Below are positions 1-8,319 of a stretch of 64,000 bases of DNA, in pieces. The stretch lies in assembly GCF_014692515.1 (NCBI RefSeq), contig NZ_JACOIK010000002.1, forward strand, positions 62,001 to 126,000, given 5' to 3'. Position numbers and translations under genes: made by a program. The DNA comes from Sphingobacterium micropteri. GTDB taxonomy: Bacteria; Bacteroidota; Bacteroidia; Sphingobacteriales; Sphingobacteriaceae. The notes beneath the pieces were generated by a model. The model saw only the letters and a list, made by a program, of their open reading frames with translations, was not told the origin of the DNA and did no database searches. Every line of letters begins with the position of its first letter. Position 1 is the first letter of the stretch.

Positions 1-2
1 TT

Positions 3-686
3 CAATATATTGTCGAAAATAGTCTACTAAGGATATCCTCCTACGTCTGTGTAGCAAACGTCCACATGTGTATCGAAGCCTACGATGATCCCGCATTTGC
101 ACAGGTGGTCAATGGTGCCGACTTGATTACCCCCGATGGTATGCCATTGGCAAAGGCTATTAAGGTTTTATACGGCGAAGATCAAGATCGTGTTGCAGGA
201 ATGGATCTGCTGCCCGATTTATTACAAGAAGCAGAGCATAAGGGCTTGTCTTGCTTTGTCTATGGTGGTAGTGAAAAGATGTTGACGAAAAGCAAGGAAT
301 ACATAGAAACTAAATACCCAGTATTACGGTGTGGTTTTTATAGTCCGCCCTTTCGCCCCTTAACCGCTGAGGAAGAACAGGCTGATGTGGATCGAATCAA
401 TGCTTTCGGGGCGCATCTGGTATTCGTAGCCCTAGGCTGCCCTAAGCAAGAAAAATGGATGGCCCGCATGAAAGGACGGATTCAGGCCTGTATGATCGGT
501 ATTGGTGGGGCTCTGCCTGTTATGGTGGGCATGCAGAACCGGGCCCCGGCATGGATGCAAAATGCAAGTCTGGAATGGTTGTACAGGCTCATGCAGGAAC
601 CTAAAAGACTGTTCAAGCGATATGCATACACGAATACTAAATTTTTGTACTTACTCTTTAAACAGAAATTAGGCATATTAAAGTAA
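3..686 (+). CDS. WecG/TagA/CpsF-family glycosyltransferase (5' end outside window)
   Basis: Cytoplasmic GT26-type transferase that adds a sugar (ManNAc or ManNAcA in known members) to a polyprenyl-diphosphate-linked intermediate in surface polysaccharide synthesis. The reading frame is open from base 3 with no stop. The residues before the first ATG (position 66) already look like family sequence (VCVANVHM, then NGADLITPDGMPLAKA), so the ATG is internal and the gene starts left of the window. Other family features are the FVYGGSEKM stretch and the GCPKQEKWM motif, followed by a basic C-terminus that may contact the membrane. It lies 14 bp before manC in one operon. The exact donor and acceptor cannot be read from the sequence. 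Confidence 0.88.
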   Translation, partial: QYIVENSLLRISSYVCVANVHMCIEAYDDPAFAQVVNGADLITPDGMPLAKAIKVLYGEDQDRVAGMDLLPDLLQEAEHKGLSCFVYGGSEKMLTKSKEYIETKYPVLRCGFYSPPFRPLTAEEEQADVDRINAFGAHLVFVALGCPKQEKWMARMKGRIQACMIGIGGALPVMVGMQNRAPAWMQNASLEWLYRLMQEPKRLFKRYAYTNTKFLYLLFKQKLGILK

Positions 687-700
687 TTATTAACAGAAAT

Positions 701-1699
701 ATGAGTAATATAATACACGTAATTTTATCAGGCGGCGTCGGAAGCCGTTTATGGCCCTTATCGCGAAAGAGCAATCCCAAGCAATACCTAAACCTATTCA
801 AAGAAGGTTCACTTTTTGGAATGACCGTACTACGGAACAAGACGCTCTGCGATCAGGTAATGGTCGTCGGTAATCGGGAGAATTACCAACTTAGTAAAGA
901 AGTGTTGGATAGCCAAGGTATAACTTACACCGATATCGTGGAAGCGACACCACGGAATACCGCAGCAGCGATTGCTTTTGCTGCTTTTGCTGCCGAACCG
1001 GATGATACCTTGGTCGTTACCCCATCTGACCATGTTATCTTGGGAGAGCAAGCCTATAAAGATGCGATACAAGCTGGTATAGAAAAAGCTAAAGAAGGTT
1101 ATATCGTAACGTTTGGTATCCAGCCGACGCGGCCGGAAACAGGATACGGCTATATTGAATTTGAAGATGACCGTGTATTATCGTTTCGTGAAAAACCTAA
1201 TCAGGATACGGCCGAAGATTTTATCGAACAGGGAAACTTCTTGTGGAACTCCGGGATGTTCTGTTTTCGTGCTGATACCCTATTGGAAGAATTGCAGCAG
1301 TTTGAGCCGAAAGTGTATGCGACAGCACTTGCGGCGTGGCAACATCAAAAAGACGGCAAACTCGATGAGAACCTTTCTAAGAAAATTCCGTCAATCAGCA
1401 TTGATTACGCGGTGATGGAACGTTCCAAAAAGATTCGGGTAGTTGCTACCCAATTCGAATGGTCTGATCTCGGGTCGTTTGAAGCGCTGTATGATTACCT
1501 GTTGTCAACGGGCTATTCAGTCGATGAGCAAGGGAATATGGTAATCGGATCAGATATGTATACAGCTTTTGTTGGCTTGAAAGATACTATTGTGGTGTGT
1601 ACCGATGATGCGTTATTGTTCGTACAAAAAGAGAAATCGCAGGATGTCAAAAAAATATATAACACCCTAGAAAAACATCAATCAAAGTTGATTGATTGA
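701..1699 (+). CDS. manC: Mannose-1-phosphate guanylyltransferase
   Basis: Converts mannose-1-phosphate and GTP to GDP-mannose, a precursor for capsule or exopolysaccharide sugars such as mannose and fucose. The nucleotidyltransferase signature GGVGSRLWPLSRKSNPKQ sits at about residues 10-27, and the sugar-phosphate-binding FREKP at about 162-166. At 332 residues it has only the pyrophosphorylase domain and lacks the C-terminal phosphomannose isomerase domain of the longer type II enzymes, so isomerase activity must come from another gene. It follows the transferase gene by 14 bp, and the next gene starts within about 20 bp of its stop. Expression as part of the polysaccharide operon is inferred from this spacing. 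Confidence 0.92.
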   Translation: MSNIIHVILSGGVGSRLWPLSRKSNPKQYLNLFKEGSLFGMTVLRNKTLCDQVMVVGNRENYQLSKEVLDSQGITYTDIVEATPRNTAAAIAFAAFAAEPDDTLVVTPSDHVILGEQAYKDAIQAGIEKAKEGYIVTFGIQPTRPETGYGYIEFEDDRVLSFREKPNQDTAEDFIEQGNFLWNSGMFCFRADTLLEELQQFEPKVYATALAAWQHQKDGKLDENLSKKIPSISIDYAVMERSKKIRVVATQFEWSDLGSFEALYDYLLSTGYSVDEQGNMVIGSDMYTAFVGLKDTIVVCTDDALLFVQKEKSQDVKKIYNTLEKHQSKLID

Positions 1700-1715
1700 G
1701 ATAAAATGTAGGAAA

Positions 1716-2588
1716 ATGTATGTCATAGAAAACAGCTATTTACGGGTTGAGATCCATTCTGCTGGAGCGGAATTACGAAGCTTATATGACAAAAAGCAGC
1801 TTCGCGAATTATTATGGCAACGCGACCCTAAATTTTGGGGTAAATCATCACCAGTATTGTTCCCTTTCGTTGGCGAATTGAAAGATGGGAATTACCGCCA
1901 TGACAATGAAACATACAAAATGCCAAAGCATGGCTTTGCGCGGAATTGTGATTTTGAAGTAGTTCGTCATACGGAAGAAGAAATTTCGTTTCTTTCGCTG
2001 TCCACTGACGTGACTAAGCAATTCTATCCCTTCGATTTCGAACTTTATCTGCATTATAAACTGCATCACACGCGCCTTTCTTGCACGTACGAAGTGCGTA
2101 ATCGGAGCAGTTTTGACATGTTGTTCTCAATTGGCGGGCATCCGGCTTTTCAATTGGATTTGTCACCTGGTCGCGATGTGTCCGACTACTATTTGGCGTT
2201 TCCGGATGATCACATGTTAAAGCGTTATTTTATCCGTGACGGACTGCTTCATAGTCAACCGCAATGGCAGGGATTGGAAGGATTACGTTTATACCTACAA
2301 AATGATATGTTTAAAGATGATGCGTGGGTGTTAAAAGATCTGCGATCTACGGAAATATATCTTAAAAACCGGATTGGGGATTATCAAATCAAGCTCGATT
2401 TTGCTGGGTTTCCGTATTTAGGATTGTGGGCACCAATGGGAGCACCATTTATTTGTGTGGAACCATGGTGTGGTGTGAATGACTTGGAAACGCATACCGG
2501 AGATTTGGAGCGGAAGGAGGGTGTGATACGGCTAGATCCTTTCTCAAAGTGGAGAAAAACGTGGGGAGTTACCGTTGGTCAAAATTAA
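1716..2588 (+). CDS. Aldose 1-epimerase family protein (LacX-like)
   Basis: Galactose-mutarotase-like fold protein, probably acting on a hexose or hexose derivative in the cytoplasm. Family features are AGAELRSLYDK near the N-terminus, the PVLFPFVGELKDGNY stretch, the GGHPAF motif carrying the catalytic-type histidine near residue 145, and CVEPWCGVND near the C-terminus. I chose the ATG at 1716 over the upstream TTG at 1692, because the ATG clears the manC stop and family homology starts there (VIENSYLRVEIHSAGAE). Length of about 290 residues is usual. A role in sugar supply for the polysaccharide operon follows from position only, and the substrate is unknown. Confidence 0.8.
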   Translation: MYVIENSYLRVEIHSAGAELRSLYDKKQLRELLWQRDPKFWGKSSPVLFPFVGELKDGNYRHDNETYKMPKHGFARNCDFEVVRHTEEEISFLSLSTDVTKQFYPFDFELYLHYKLHHTRLSCTYEVRNRSSFDMLFSIGGHPAFQLDLSPGRDVSDYYLAFPDDHMLKRYFIRDGLLHSQPQWQGLEGLRLYLQNDMFKDDAWVLKDLRSTEIYLKNRIGDYQIKLDFAGFPYLGLWAPMGAPFICVEPWCGVNDLETHTGDLERKEGVIRLDPFSKWRKTWGVTVGQN

Positions 2589-2599
2589 TTTAGGTAGAT

Positions 2600-4162
2600 A
2601 TGAAAAAGACAAAATCTTTCCTTTTAGGTATTCTATTGTGCTACAGTACTAGTCTATTATTTGGCACCAAACTGTGTGCACAAACGGACACCCTTAGACA
2701 ATATATAGATGTAAGTCTTTTAGCCGGTTATACAAGCAATGATGTTGTTCCCTTTTGGATGCGTTCTAATCAGTTTGGCTCCATCCCACTTGATGGAACA
2801 TCTGGCGGCCTGCTGTTGCGTGCTGCAAAAAACTATATTTTACAAGGCGAATGGACTGAACATGCTAGCAAAAATGTTTCACCTTGGGACTGGGGATATG
2901 GTGCAGAAGTGCGGACAAACGTAGGACACAAAGCCCAGTTGCAACTGATTGATGCTCATGCAAAGGTTCGGTATAAAATGTTCGAAGCGAAGCTGGGAAG
3001 AACAAAAGATGTGATGGGACTAAATGGAGATACCGTACTAAGTTCGGGGAATTTCGCTGTCTCGGGGAATGCTTTGGGTGTGCCTGTGTTAGATATTCGT
3101 ATACCGGAATATTATCGGCTGCCTTGGGTTGGTGGACTGTTCTCCTTTAAAGGAAACTTTGCAAACGGATATATGGGGAAGATGCCTATTAACCCAGATG
3201 CATTTCGTACCTCTTCAATAGGCGAAAAATTACCCACATTACTTCATCAGAAATCCTTATATGGACGTTTGGGAAAATCTCATTGGCGAATAAATCTCTA
3301 TGGAGGGATTAACCATCAGGTACAGTGGGGAAGCGAAAAAGCAGTGTATGGGGATGTTTATACCTTAAATAACCTAGAAACGTTATGGTATGTATTTTGG
3401 GGAAAACCTTATGGAGGAGGGGACATTCCTATTCCGAGATCCAAACTTGGAAACCAGCAAGGCTCCATTGATCTTGGTTTTTCCTACGATTGGGATCAAG
3501 TACAGCTCATGGCTTATCGACAGAATGTTTATGAAGTAGGTGCTATCGCTAAGTTAGCAAACATCGCGGACGGACTTAACGGCATTACCCTAACCAATAA
3601 GCAGTACAACAAGACTCATAAAAATTGGGATTGGCAAAAATTGCTCTTCGAATTTTTCTATTCGAAAGATCAGGCTGGATACCCTTGGTCAAAACCTACA
3701 GCCTCTGGGGATGAAGATTATTATAACAATTATTACTATACAGAGGGTTGGTCGTATAAAAAGCAAGGTGTCGGTACGCCATTGATTGTGCCTGCGCATA
3801 CAGTGAGAGAAGGTCAAGCGCACGACCCGGTAGATTACTTTATTAGTAACAGGGTTGTCGCAGGGCATTTTGGCCTAAGAGGTCGCTTATACCAATGGAA
3901 TGTGTTAAGTAAATTGACTTTCGCCCGCCACTACGGAACTTTCGCGACCAGTATTTACGGTAAATCCACAGGAAGAGAGTTTCATACCCCTCACGAAGAA
4001 ACATTCATCCCCGTCTCCCAATTCTCAGCATTTGTAGATGCCGAACGAGCATTACGCAACAATTTTTTCCTAGGCATACGTATCGCCGTAGATCAAGGGC
4101 AATTATTGGATAACAGTGTTGGTGGGCAGGTGTCGTTGCGAAAATCTTTCGGCAAACTGTAG
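2600..4162 (+). CDS. Capsule assembly Wzi-family outer membrane protein
   Basis: A 520-residue outer membrane beta-barrel candidate that would help anchor or organise capsular polysaccharide at the surface, as E. coli Wzi does. It begins with a signal peptide ending near LCAQT, then shows the family start region (DVSLLAGYTSNDVVPFWMRSNQFG). Alternating aromatic/polar strands rich in Trp, Tyr and Gly run to the end, as expected for a barrel. It is 11 bp downstream of the epimerase-like gene and upstream of UDP-glucose dehydrogenase, which fits a capsule role. The Wzi assignment rests on overall pattern and neighbourhood, so a generic capsule-locus barrel protein is the fallback. Confidence 0.8.
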   Translation: MKKTKSFLLGILLCYSTSLLFGTKLCAQTDTLRQYIDVSLLAGYTSNDVVPFWMRSNQFGSIPLDGTSGGLLLRAAKNYILQGEWTEHASKNVSPWDWGYGAEVRTNVGHKAQLQLIDAHAKVRYKMFEAKLGRTKDVMGLNGDTVLSSGNFAVSGNALGVPVLDIRIPEYYRLPWVGGLFSFKGNFANGYMGKMPINPDAFRTSSIGEKLPTLLHQKSLYGRLGKSHWRINLYGGINHQVQWGSEKAVYGDVYTLNNLETLWYVFWGKPYGGGDIPIPRSKLGNQQGSIDLGFSYDWDQVQLMAYRQNVYEVGAIAKLANIADGLNGITLTNKQYNKTHKNWDWQKLLFEFFYSKDQAGYPWSKPTASGDEDYYNNYYYTEGWSYKKQGVGTPLIVPAHTVREGQAHDPVDYFISNRVVAGHFGLRGRLYQWNVLSKLTFARHYGTFATSIYGKSTGREFHTPHEETFIPVSQFSAFVDAERALRNNFFLGIRIAVDQGQLLDNSVGGQVSLRKSFGKL

Positions 4163-4213
4163 ATTAAATTTATATACAAGGTGCCGAAATTACATAACAA
4201 TCATTAAACTAAA

Positions 4214-5596
4214 ATGAAACAAATAAAAAAAATCACCTGTATCGGAGCGGGCTACGTCGGAGGGCCGACGATGTCGGTCATTGCCCAGAAGAATCCGAAT
4301 GTGGAAGTTACGGTCGTAGACCTGAACCATGCGCGTATCGCAGCGTGGAACGACGAGGATTTAGACAATCTTCCGGTATACGAGCCCGGACTGGATGCGG
4401 TAGTAGGTGAGGCACGCGGGCGCAACCTGTTTTTCTCCACGGAGGTTGACAGGGCGATCGATGAGGCCGATATGATCTTTATCTCGGTGAACACCCCGAC
4501 CAAGACCTACGGTAAAGGAAAAGGTCAGGCAGCTGACCTGAAATTTATTGAGCTGTGCGCGCGTCAGATTGCTGCAGTGGCTAAAAATGATAAGATTGTT
4601 GTAGAGAAGTCCACGCTTCCGGTGCGTACGGCCGAAGCATTGAAAAATATTTTGGAAAACACGGGTAACGGTGTGAATTTCCATATCCTTTCGAACCCGG
4701 AGTTTTTAGCGGAGGGCACGGCTGTTACCGACCTGCACAACCCGGACCGTGTACTGATCGGCGGTGAGGATGCGGAAGCGATCGAAGCTTTGGTAAATGT
4801 TTATGCAGCCTGGGTTCCACGGGAACGTATCCTGACGACGAACCTATGGTCATCGGAGCTGTCGAAACTGGTTGCGAATGCTTTCCTGGCACAGCGTGTC
4901 TCCTCGATCAATGCGATCTCGGAACTGTGTGAGGTTACGGGTGCGAACGTGGACGAGGTGGCGCGTGCCATTGGTCAGGATTCCCGTATCGGGGGTAAGT
5001 TCCTGAAAGCTTCGGTTGGCTTTGGGGGGTCCTGTTTCCAGAAGGATATCCTGAACCTGGTGTATATTGCGCGGACATACAACCTGCATGAAGTAGCGGA
5101 CTACTGGGAACAGGTTATCATCATGAACGACCACCAGAAGACGCGTTTTGCGGAGAAGATCATCCAGACGATGTACAACACGGTTAACGGCAAGCATATT
5201 GCATTCCTTGGCTGGGCCTTCAAGAAGGACACGAACGATACACGTGAATCTGCTGCGATTTACGTAGCGGACCACCTGCTGGACGAAGAGGCGCAGGTGG
5301 TGGTATATGATCCAAAGGTATCTGCCGAACAGATCTACAGGGATCTGGATTACCTGGGCACCCGTTCACCAGAGGATAACCGTCGCTTAGTGAAAGTGGT
5401 GGACAACGCTTACGAGGCCCTGGATGGTGCACATGCTGCAGCCATCCTGACGGAGTGGGATGAATTCAAGGGTTACGACTGGGCGAAGGTCAAGGAGGGT
5501 ATGAAGAAGCCTTCTTTTGTATTCGATGGGCGGAAGCTGTTGGACAGAAAGGAACTGAACCGGTTAGGATTCGCTTATTACGCTATCGGAGAGTAA
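4214..5596 (+). CDS. ugd: UDP-glucose 6-dehydrogenase
   Basis: Oxidises UDP-glucose to UDP-glucuronate with two NAD+, supplying uronic acid for polysaccharide. The NAD-binding Rossmann motif GAGYVGGP is at residues 11-18, the substrate-binding EFLAEGTAV near 165, and the catalytic cysteine lies in [11 protein letters not shown] at about residue 276. The 460-residue length and the GYVGGPTM form resemble the longer animal-like Ugd group rather than the short enterobacterial one. The gene uses many more G/C-ending codons (CGT, GCG, CTG, GAG) than its AT-richer neighbours. This may mean high expression or a separate origin. It is 51 bp after wzi and 28 bp before the cytidylyltransferase-like gene. 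Confidence 0.93.
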   Translation: MKQIKKITCIGAGYVGGPTMSVIAQKNPNVEVTVVDLNHARIAAWNDEDLDNLPVYEPGLDAVVGEARGRNLFFSTEVDRAIDEADMIFISVNTPTKTYGKGKGQAADLKFIELCARQIAAVAKNDKIVVEKSTLPVRTAEALKNILENTGNGVNFHILSNPEFLAEGTAVTDLHNPDRVLIGGEDAEAIEALVNVYAAWVPRERILTTNLWSSELSKLVANAFLAQRVSSINAISELCEVTGANVDEVARAIGQDSRIGGKFLKASVGFGGSCFQKDILNLVYIARTYNLHEVADYWEQVIIMNDHQKTRFAEKIIQTMYNTVNGKHIAFLGWAFKKDTNDTRESAAIYVADHLLDEEAQVVVYDPKVSAEQIYRDLDYLGTRSPEDNRRLVKVVDNAYEALDGAHAAAILTEWDEFKGYDWAKVKEGMKKPSFVFDGRKLLDRKELNRLGFAYYAIGE

Positions 5597-5624
5597 TTAC
5601 TAACACCCAAATAACAACAAAACT

Positions 5625-6140
5625 ATGGAGACCAAACCTACAACAAAAAAGGAGGACTACAACCCCGGGCCACGTGTCGGGATTACGTTTTCAACATTCG
5701 ATCTACTACATGCCGGACATATTATGATGTTGGCCGAGGCCAAGCGTCAGTGTGATTATCTAATCTGCGGTTTGCAGATGGATCCTACATTAGACCGGCC
5801 GGAGAAAAACGCACCGACCCAAACGGTGGTAGAGCGCTATATCCAACTGCGCGGATGCCAGTATGTCGATGAAATTGTCCCCTATTCTACCGAACAGGAT
5901 TTAGAGGATATCCTCCGTTCTTTTAAACTGGACGTACGCATTGTAGGGGATGAATATAAAGATAAGAATTTTACCGGGCGGCAATATTGTGAGGAGAAGG
6001 GTATTGAATTGTATTACAATAGCCGTGACCATCGTTTTTCCAGCTCGGGGCTTCGGAAAATTGTGGCCGAAAAAGAAGCATCAAAAAGAGAAAAAATGCA
6101 GGCTCTTCAGAGCGGGATAGACTTAAATATCGCCAAATAG
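5625..6140 (+). CDS. Adenylyl/cytidylyltransferase family protein (TagD-like), copy 1
   Basis: Small nucleotidyltransferase of the HxGH superfamily, related to glycerol-3-phosphate cytidylyltransferase and RfaE domain II. The HAGH motif is at residues 29-32 within TFDLLHAGHIMML, and the second signature SSSGLRK is near residue 144. It would activate a small phosphorylated alcohol or sugar as its CDP or ADP derivative. Its C-terminus is about 13 residues longer than that of the paralogue at 63268, with which it is almost identical between the two HxGH-type signatures. It ends the first polysaccharide operon and is followed by a terminator hairpin. The true substrate is unknown. Confidence 0.85.
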   Translation: METKPTTKKEDYNPGPRVGITFSTFDLLHAGHIMMLAEAKRQCDYLICGLQMDPTLDRPEKNAPTQTVVERYIQLRGCQYVDEIVPYSTEQDLEDILRSFKLDVRIVGDEYKDKNFTGRQYCEEKGIELYYNSRDHRFSSSGLRKIVAEKEASKREKMQALQSGIDLNIAK

Positions 6141-6153
6141 CAACAGGCTTATT

Positions 6154-6200
6154 CTTCCGACAGTTATCAGTATTTTGTGAATGACTGTCGGAAGTTTTTA
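6154..6200 (+). terminator. Rho-independent terminator after the polysaccharide operon
   Basis: CTTCCGACAGT (6154-6164) pairs perfectly with ACTGTCGGAAG (6184-6194) across a 19-base loop and is followed directly by TTTTTAG. It closes the operon that runs from before the window to the cytidylyltransferase-like gene. Confidence 0.85.
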
Positions 6201-6210
6201 GTGTAACCTA

Positions 6211-6426
6211 TCAGACTTCGATCGATATTTTTACTTTTCCACCTAATCCCTTTTCCACGATGTCAAACAATGTTTTCAACGTTAAGTTGCTTCCATTGTT
6301 TTCCACCCTTGAAATGTATTCACGTTTTTTATCGACCAGTACGGCAAGTTCGGATTGCGTCAATTGTTTTTCTTCACGGGCTTTTTTAAGAAGCAATAAG
6401 TGTAGCAGTGTTTTCGGCGTAATCAT
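6211..6426 (-). CDS. Small XRE-family HTH protein (antitoxin-like)
   Basis: A 71-residue protein that is almost entirely a Cro/CI-type helix-turn-helix: KKAREEKQLTQSELAVLVDKK, then a recognition helix REYISRVENN, then a helix ending in GGKVKISIEV. This is the usual form of a HigA/HipB-like antitoxin or autoregulator. Its ATG overlaps the stop of an upstream open frame as ATGA (6423-6426), the sign of a translationally coupled pair, but that partner survives only as a 39-codon tail. The expected toxin or partner has therefore been lost, and this gene may be an orphan. Confidence 0.7.
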   Translation of the reverse strand: MITPKTLLHLLLLKKAREEKQLTQSELAVLVDKKREYISRVENNGSNLTLKTLFDIVEKGLGGKVKISIEV

Positions 6427-6542
6427 TTTGCAGCTTTAACCTGATTGGCATAGAAAGGTTCTATGGCCTGGCCCAATACAGTTCCGGAAGCGGATGGCCA
6501 AACATAGGCCTGTTCACTATTGACAGTGATATAGAGAAAAGA
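6423..6542 (-). pseudogene. 3' remnant of a gene coupled to the XRE antitoxin-like gene
   Basis: On the minus strand a frame of 39 codons ends in TGA overlapping the ATG of the HTH gene, and reads QAYVWPSASGTVLGQAIEPF followed by a short basic tail. It has no start. It begins just inside the left edge of the duplicated TonB block (from about 6536), so the duplication or insertion that placed the TonB-like gene here appears to have cut off the 5' part. I do not recognise the family. The likely role is the partner of the antitoxin-like gene. Confidence 0.5.
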
Positions 6543-6932
6543 TTAATTGATGGAATCTCTAGGTGCCATCATCTTCTTCGGGTATCGATAAACATAGGTA
6601 ACGTGTACTTAACCCTCACGGGTTTTCCATCTTGTATTCCGGGGCTCCATTTTCTCGCTTGACGTAGTACACGGATCAATTCTTCGCCAGTCCCGTATCC
6701 TACGTCCTCCAATATCTCAAAGTCGTCTAAACGGCCATCTTCGCAGACCACAAAAGACACGTTAACTTTCCCATATACCCGTGCTTTTTTAGCAGCTTTA
6801 GGCAGTTTGTAGTTTTTTTGTACCCATAGACGGAATGCTTGGAATCCCTCGTTATTTTCCTCGGCGGGGCTATATATTGAATCTCGGGTAATAGGTGTAT
6901 ACTTTTCGTGGGCATTTCCGGTGGCAATATAA
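6536..6932. repeat. Direct repeat, copy 1 (397 bp, contains TonB-like gene 3' part)
   Basis: Bases 6536-6932 recur at 7712-8108 at a constant offset of 1176 bp with only scattered substitutions and no net insertions or deletions. Both copies begin at GAAAAGATTAAT and end at CAATATAA. Copy 1 continues into an intact signal peptide and start codon; copy 2 does not. Confidence 0.9.
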
Positions 6933-6985
6933 ATGAAAATGGTTAAGAAACACGGTAAGGTGAGTACCTTTACTTTATTTGTCAT
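6569..6985 (-). CDS. Periplasmic TonB C-terminal-domain protein
   Basis: A 138-residue exported protein with a TonB-like C-terminal domain. I start it at the ATG at 6985 rather than 7063, because the sequence MTNKVKVLTLPCFLTIF begins a normal signal peptide. The mature part has the TonB/energy-transducer signature: GKVNVSFVVCEDGRLDDFEI, then GEELIRVLRQARKWSPGIQDGK, then PVRVKYTLPMFI. It lacks the long proline-rich linker and the cytoplasmic ExbB/D-contacting segment of a full TonB, so it is more like the short TonB-domain proteins common in Bacteroidota. Role unknown. A truncated copy lies at 7745-8108. Confidence 0.75.
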   Translation of the reverse strand: MTNKVKVLTLPCFLTIFIYIATGNAHEKYTPITRDSIYSPAEENNEGFQAFRLWVQKNYKLPKAAKKARVYGKVNVSFVVCEDGRLDDFEILEDVGYGTGEELIRVLRQARKWSPGIQDGKPVRVKYTLPMFIDTRRR

Positions 6986-7230
6986 AATTTTTCTCAAGTT
7001 AATCTGCAAACAAAAATACAAATAGTATAATACTTTCACAGCGTCCATATCAAAAGAAATCATAAGAAAATAGGCTTAGAGGTATTAGCACATTTGCCGC
7101 AAAAATGCGGAGAATAGAGGGCTTAATCTCAGCATAGTTTTAATTGCGGTAATCAATGCCTCCAAGTATTTTCTTAGTACGTCCTATACGCCCTTTTGAC
7201 GAGCATAAATTAAATATGATCATAAAACAA

Positions 7231-7254
7231 TAAGCCAAACTTTCGCTTGGCTTA
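7231..7254 (-). terminator. Terminator of the truncated toxin-antitoxin unit
   Basis: TAAGCCAA (7231-7238) pairs with TTGGCTTA (7247-7254) around an 8-base loop. On the minus strand the hairpin is followed by TTGTTTTATG, so it would stop transcription coming from the antitoxin-toxin remnant. Confidence 0.65.
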
Positions 7255-7264
7255 TATATAGCTA

Positions 7265-7408
7265 TTAACCCAAATCCGTACCGATCTTCGGGTCATTGGA
7301 GAGATCATCAGAAAGTTGGCTTATATCCTTAAGTATCTGCTTATGTTTTTTCGCAATACGCTTTAACTCCCTTTTGAAAGAAGAAGAAAATAGAATATCA
7401 AACACCAC
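7265..7408 (-). pseudogene. RelE/ParE-type toxin, truncated (47 codons)
   Basis: Overlapping the end of the antitoxin gene, a GTG-started frame reads VFDILFSSSFKRELKRIAKK and then continues through QLSDDLSNDPKIGTDLG before TAA. This is the N-terminal half of a RelE/YafQ-like toxin (about 90-100 residues in the family). It lacks the C-terminal strands and the basic/catalytic residues. It stops shortly before a terminator hairpin. The overlap with the antitoxin stop (7398-7400) is the normal antitoxin-toxin coupling. It is probably inactive. Confidence 0.65.
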
Positions 7409-7637
7409 GGTTCAATTCGGATTCAATCTCAGCCAGCGCTTCCTTTGAAGATTGCAAATTTACCCGTCCAGCTTCCCAGTCATTGATTTCTTTGAAGGTT
7501 TCCTTAAATCGATCATATAGCACTGCGCTATCCGTAGCTTGTTTCTCTACCTTATACTTTAATCCAAAACGGTTAAGAATCTCTTTCAATACGGGTAAAT
7601 CTCTCTCATTATCGATATTTACTGTTAGTATAGCCAT
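7398..7637 (-). CDS. Antitoxin-like small protein (RelB-type partner of truncated toxin)
   Basis: A 79-residue acidic protein starting MAILTVNIDNERDLPVLKEI, a form typical of short Bacteroidota antitoxin-like proteins paired with RelE toxins. It has a beta-strand start, two helices and an acidic C-terminal half that would wrap the toxin. It is translationally coupled by overlap to the truncated RelE-like frame at 7265-7408. With the toxin broken, it is likely a relic or could neutralise related toxins elsewhere. No clear DNA-binding motif is visible apart from the possible N-terminal strand. Confidence 0.6.
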   Translation of the reverse strand: MAILTVNIDNERDLPVLKEILNRFGLKYKVEKQATDSAVLYDRFKETFKEINDWEAGRVNLQSSKEALAEIESELNRGV

Positions 7638-7711
7638 GACAACTTTCTTACTTATCTAATATACAAATTTACAAATTATTTCCCAATTACTTATTAGATA
7701 GTGATGTAGGC

Positions 7712-8108
7712 GAAAAGATTAATGGATGGAATCTCTAGGTGCCATCATCTTCTTCGGGTATCGATAAACATAGGTAACGTGTACTTAACCCTCACGGGTT
7801 TTCCATCTTGAATTCCGGGACTCCATTTTCTCGCTTGACGTAGTACACGGATCAATTCTTCGCCAGTCCGGTATCCTACTTCCTCCAATATCTCAAAGTC
7901 GTCTAAACGGCCATCTTCGCAGCCCACAAAAGACACGTTAACTTTCCCATATATCCGTGCTTTTTTAGCAGCTTTAGGCAGTTTGTGTTTTTTTTGTACC
8001 CATAGACGGAATGCTTGGAATCCCTCGTTATTTTCCTCGGCGGGACTATATATTGAATCTCGGGTAATAGGTGTATACTTTTCGTGGGCATTTCCGGTGG
8101 CAATATAA
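7712..8108. repeat. Direct repeat, copy 2 (397 bp)
   Basis: Second copy of the block at 6536-6932, offset 1176 bp. The sequence to the right of 8108 has no similarity to that right of 6932, so the copy ends inside the TonB-like gene, between its mature part and its signal peptide. Confidence 0.9.
7745..8108 (-). pseudogene. TonB C-terminal-domain protein, 5'-truncated duplicate
   Basis: The frame is intact from an upstream TAG near 8115 to the stop at 7745. It encodes the mature part of the protein at 6569-6985 with a few changes (for example KNYKL to KKHKL and VVCEDG to VGCEDG), but it has no ATG and no signal peptide. An internal GTG at 7936 could give only a 63-residue cytoplasmic fragment. 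It is a duplication relic. Confidence 0.75.
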
Positions 8109-8136
8109 TCGGTCTAATAACATTTTAGACGGAGAT

Positions 8137-8202
8137 TTTTTTACGTAAAAAACCTATTTTTTTAATAGCCATTAAATTAATCATCATTAAGTTAATGGCT
8201 AT
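8137..8202. repeat. Inverted repeats in the spacer before the ATPase
   Basis: TTTTTTACGTAAAAAA is a perfect palindrome at 8137-8152. Further right, ATAGCCATTAA (8165-8175) pairs perfectly with TTAATGGCTAT (8192-8202) and is followed on the plus strand by ATCTTTTTG. No plus-strand gene ends here, so the second hairpin may be an insertion scar or may insulate the ATPase promoter from upstream transcription. Confidence 0.5.
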
Positions 8203-8238
8203 ATCTTTTTGTATCCCGAAAAAATGAATATTTATAAA

Positions 8239-8303
8239 CGCACTCTCATAGTGCAAAATTTCTAAAAAATCGCACTCTCATAGTGCAAAATTTAGTATTT
8301 TTG
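8239..8303 (+). promoter_or_regulatory. Paired 23-bp direct repeats and -7 element upstream of the ATPase gene
   Basis: The 23-bp unit beginning CGCACTCTCATAGTGC occurs at 8239-8261 and again at 8271-8293, identical, with starts 32 bp apart (about three helical turns). Each unit contains the small inverted repeat GCACT/AGTGC. A perfect Bacteroidota -7 element TATTTTTG lies at 8296-8303 and the ATG follows at 8320. The layout suggests two sites for a specific regulator overlapping the -33 region. Confidence 0.7.
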
Positions 8304-8319
8304 ATTAAAAGCAAATACC

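Noticed and set aside
8239..8293. CRISPR array
   Set aside because: Only two identical units with a 9-bp gap and no Cas genes; better read as operator sites.
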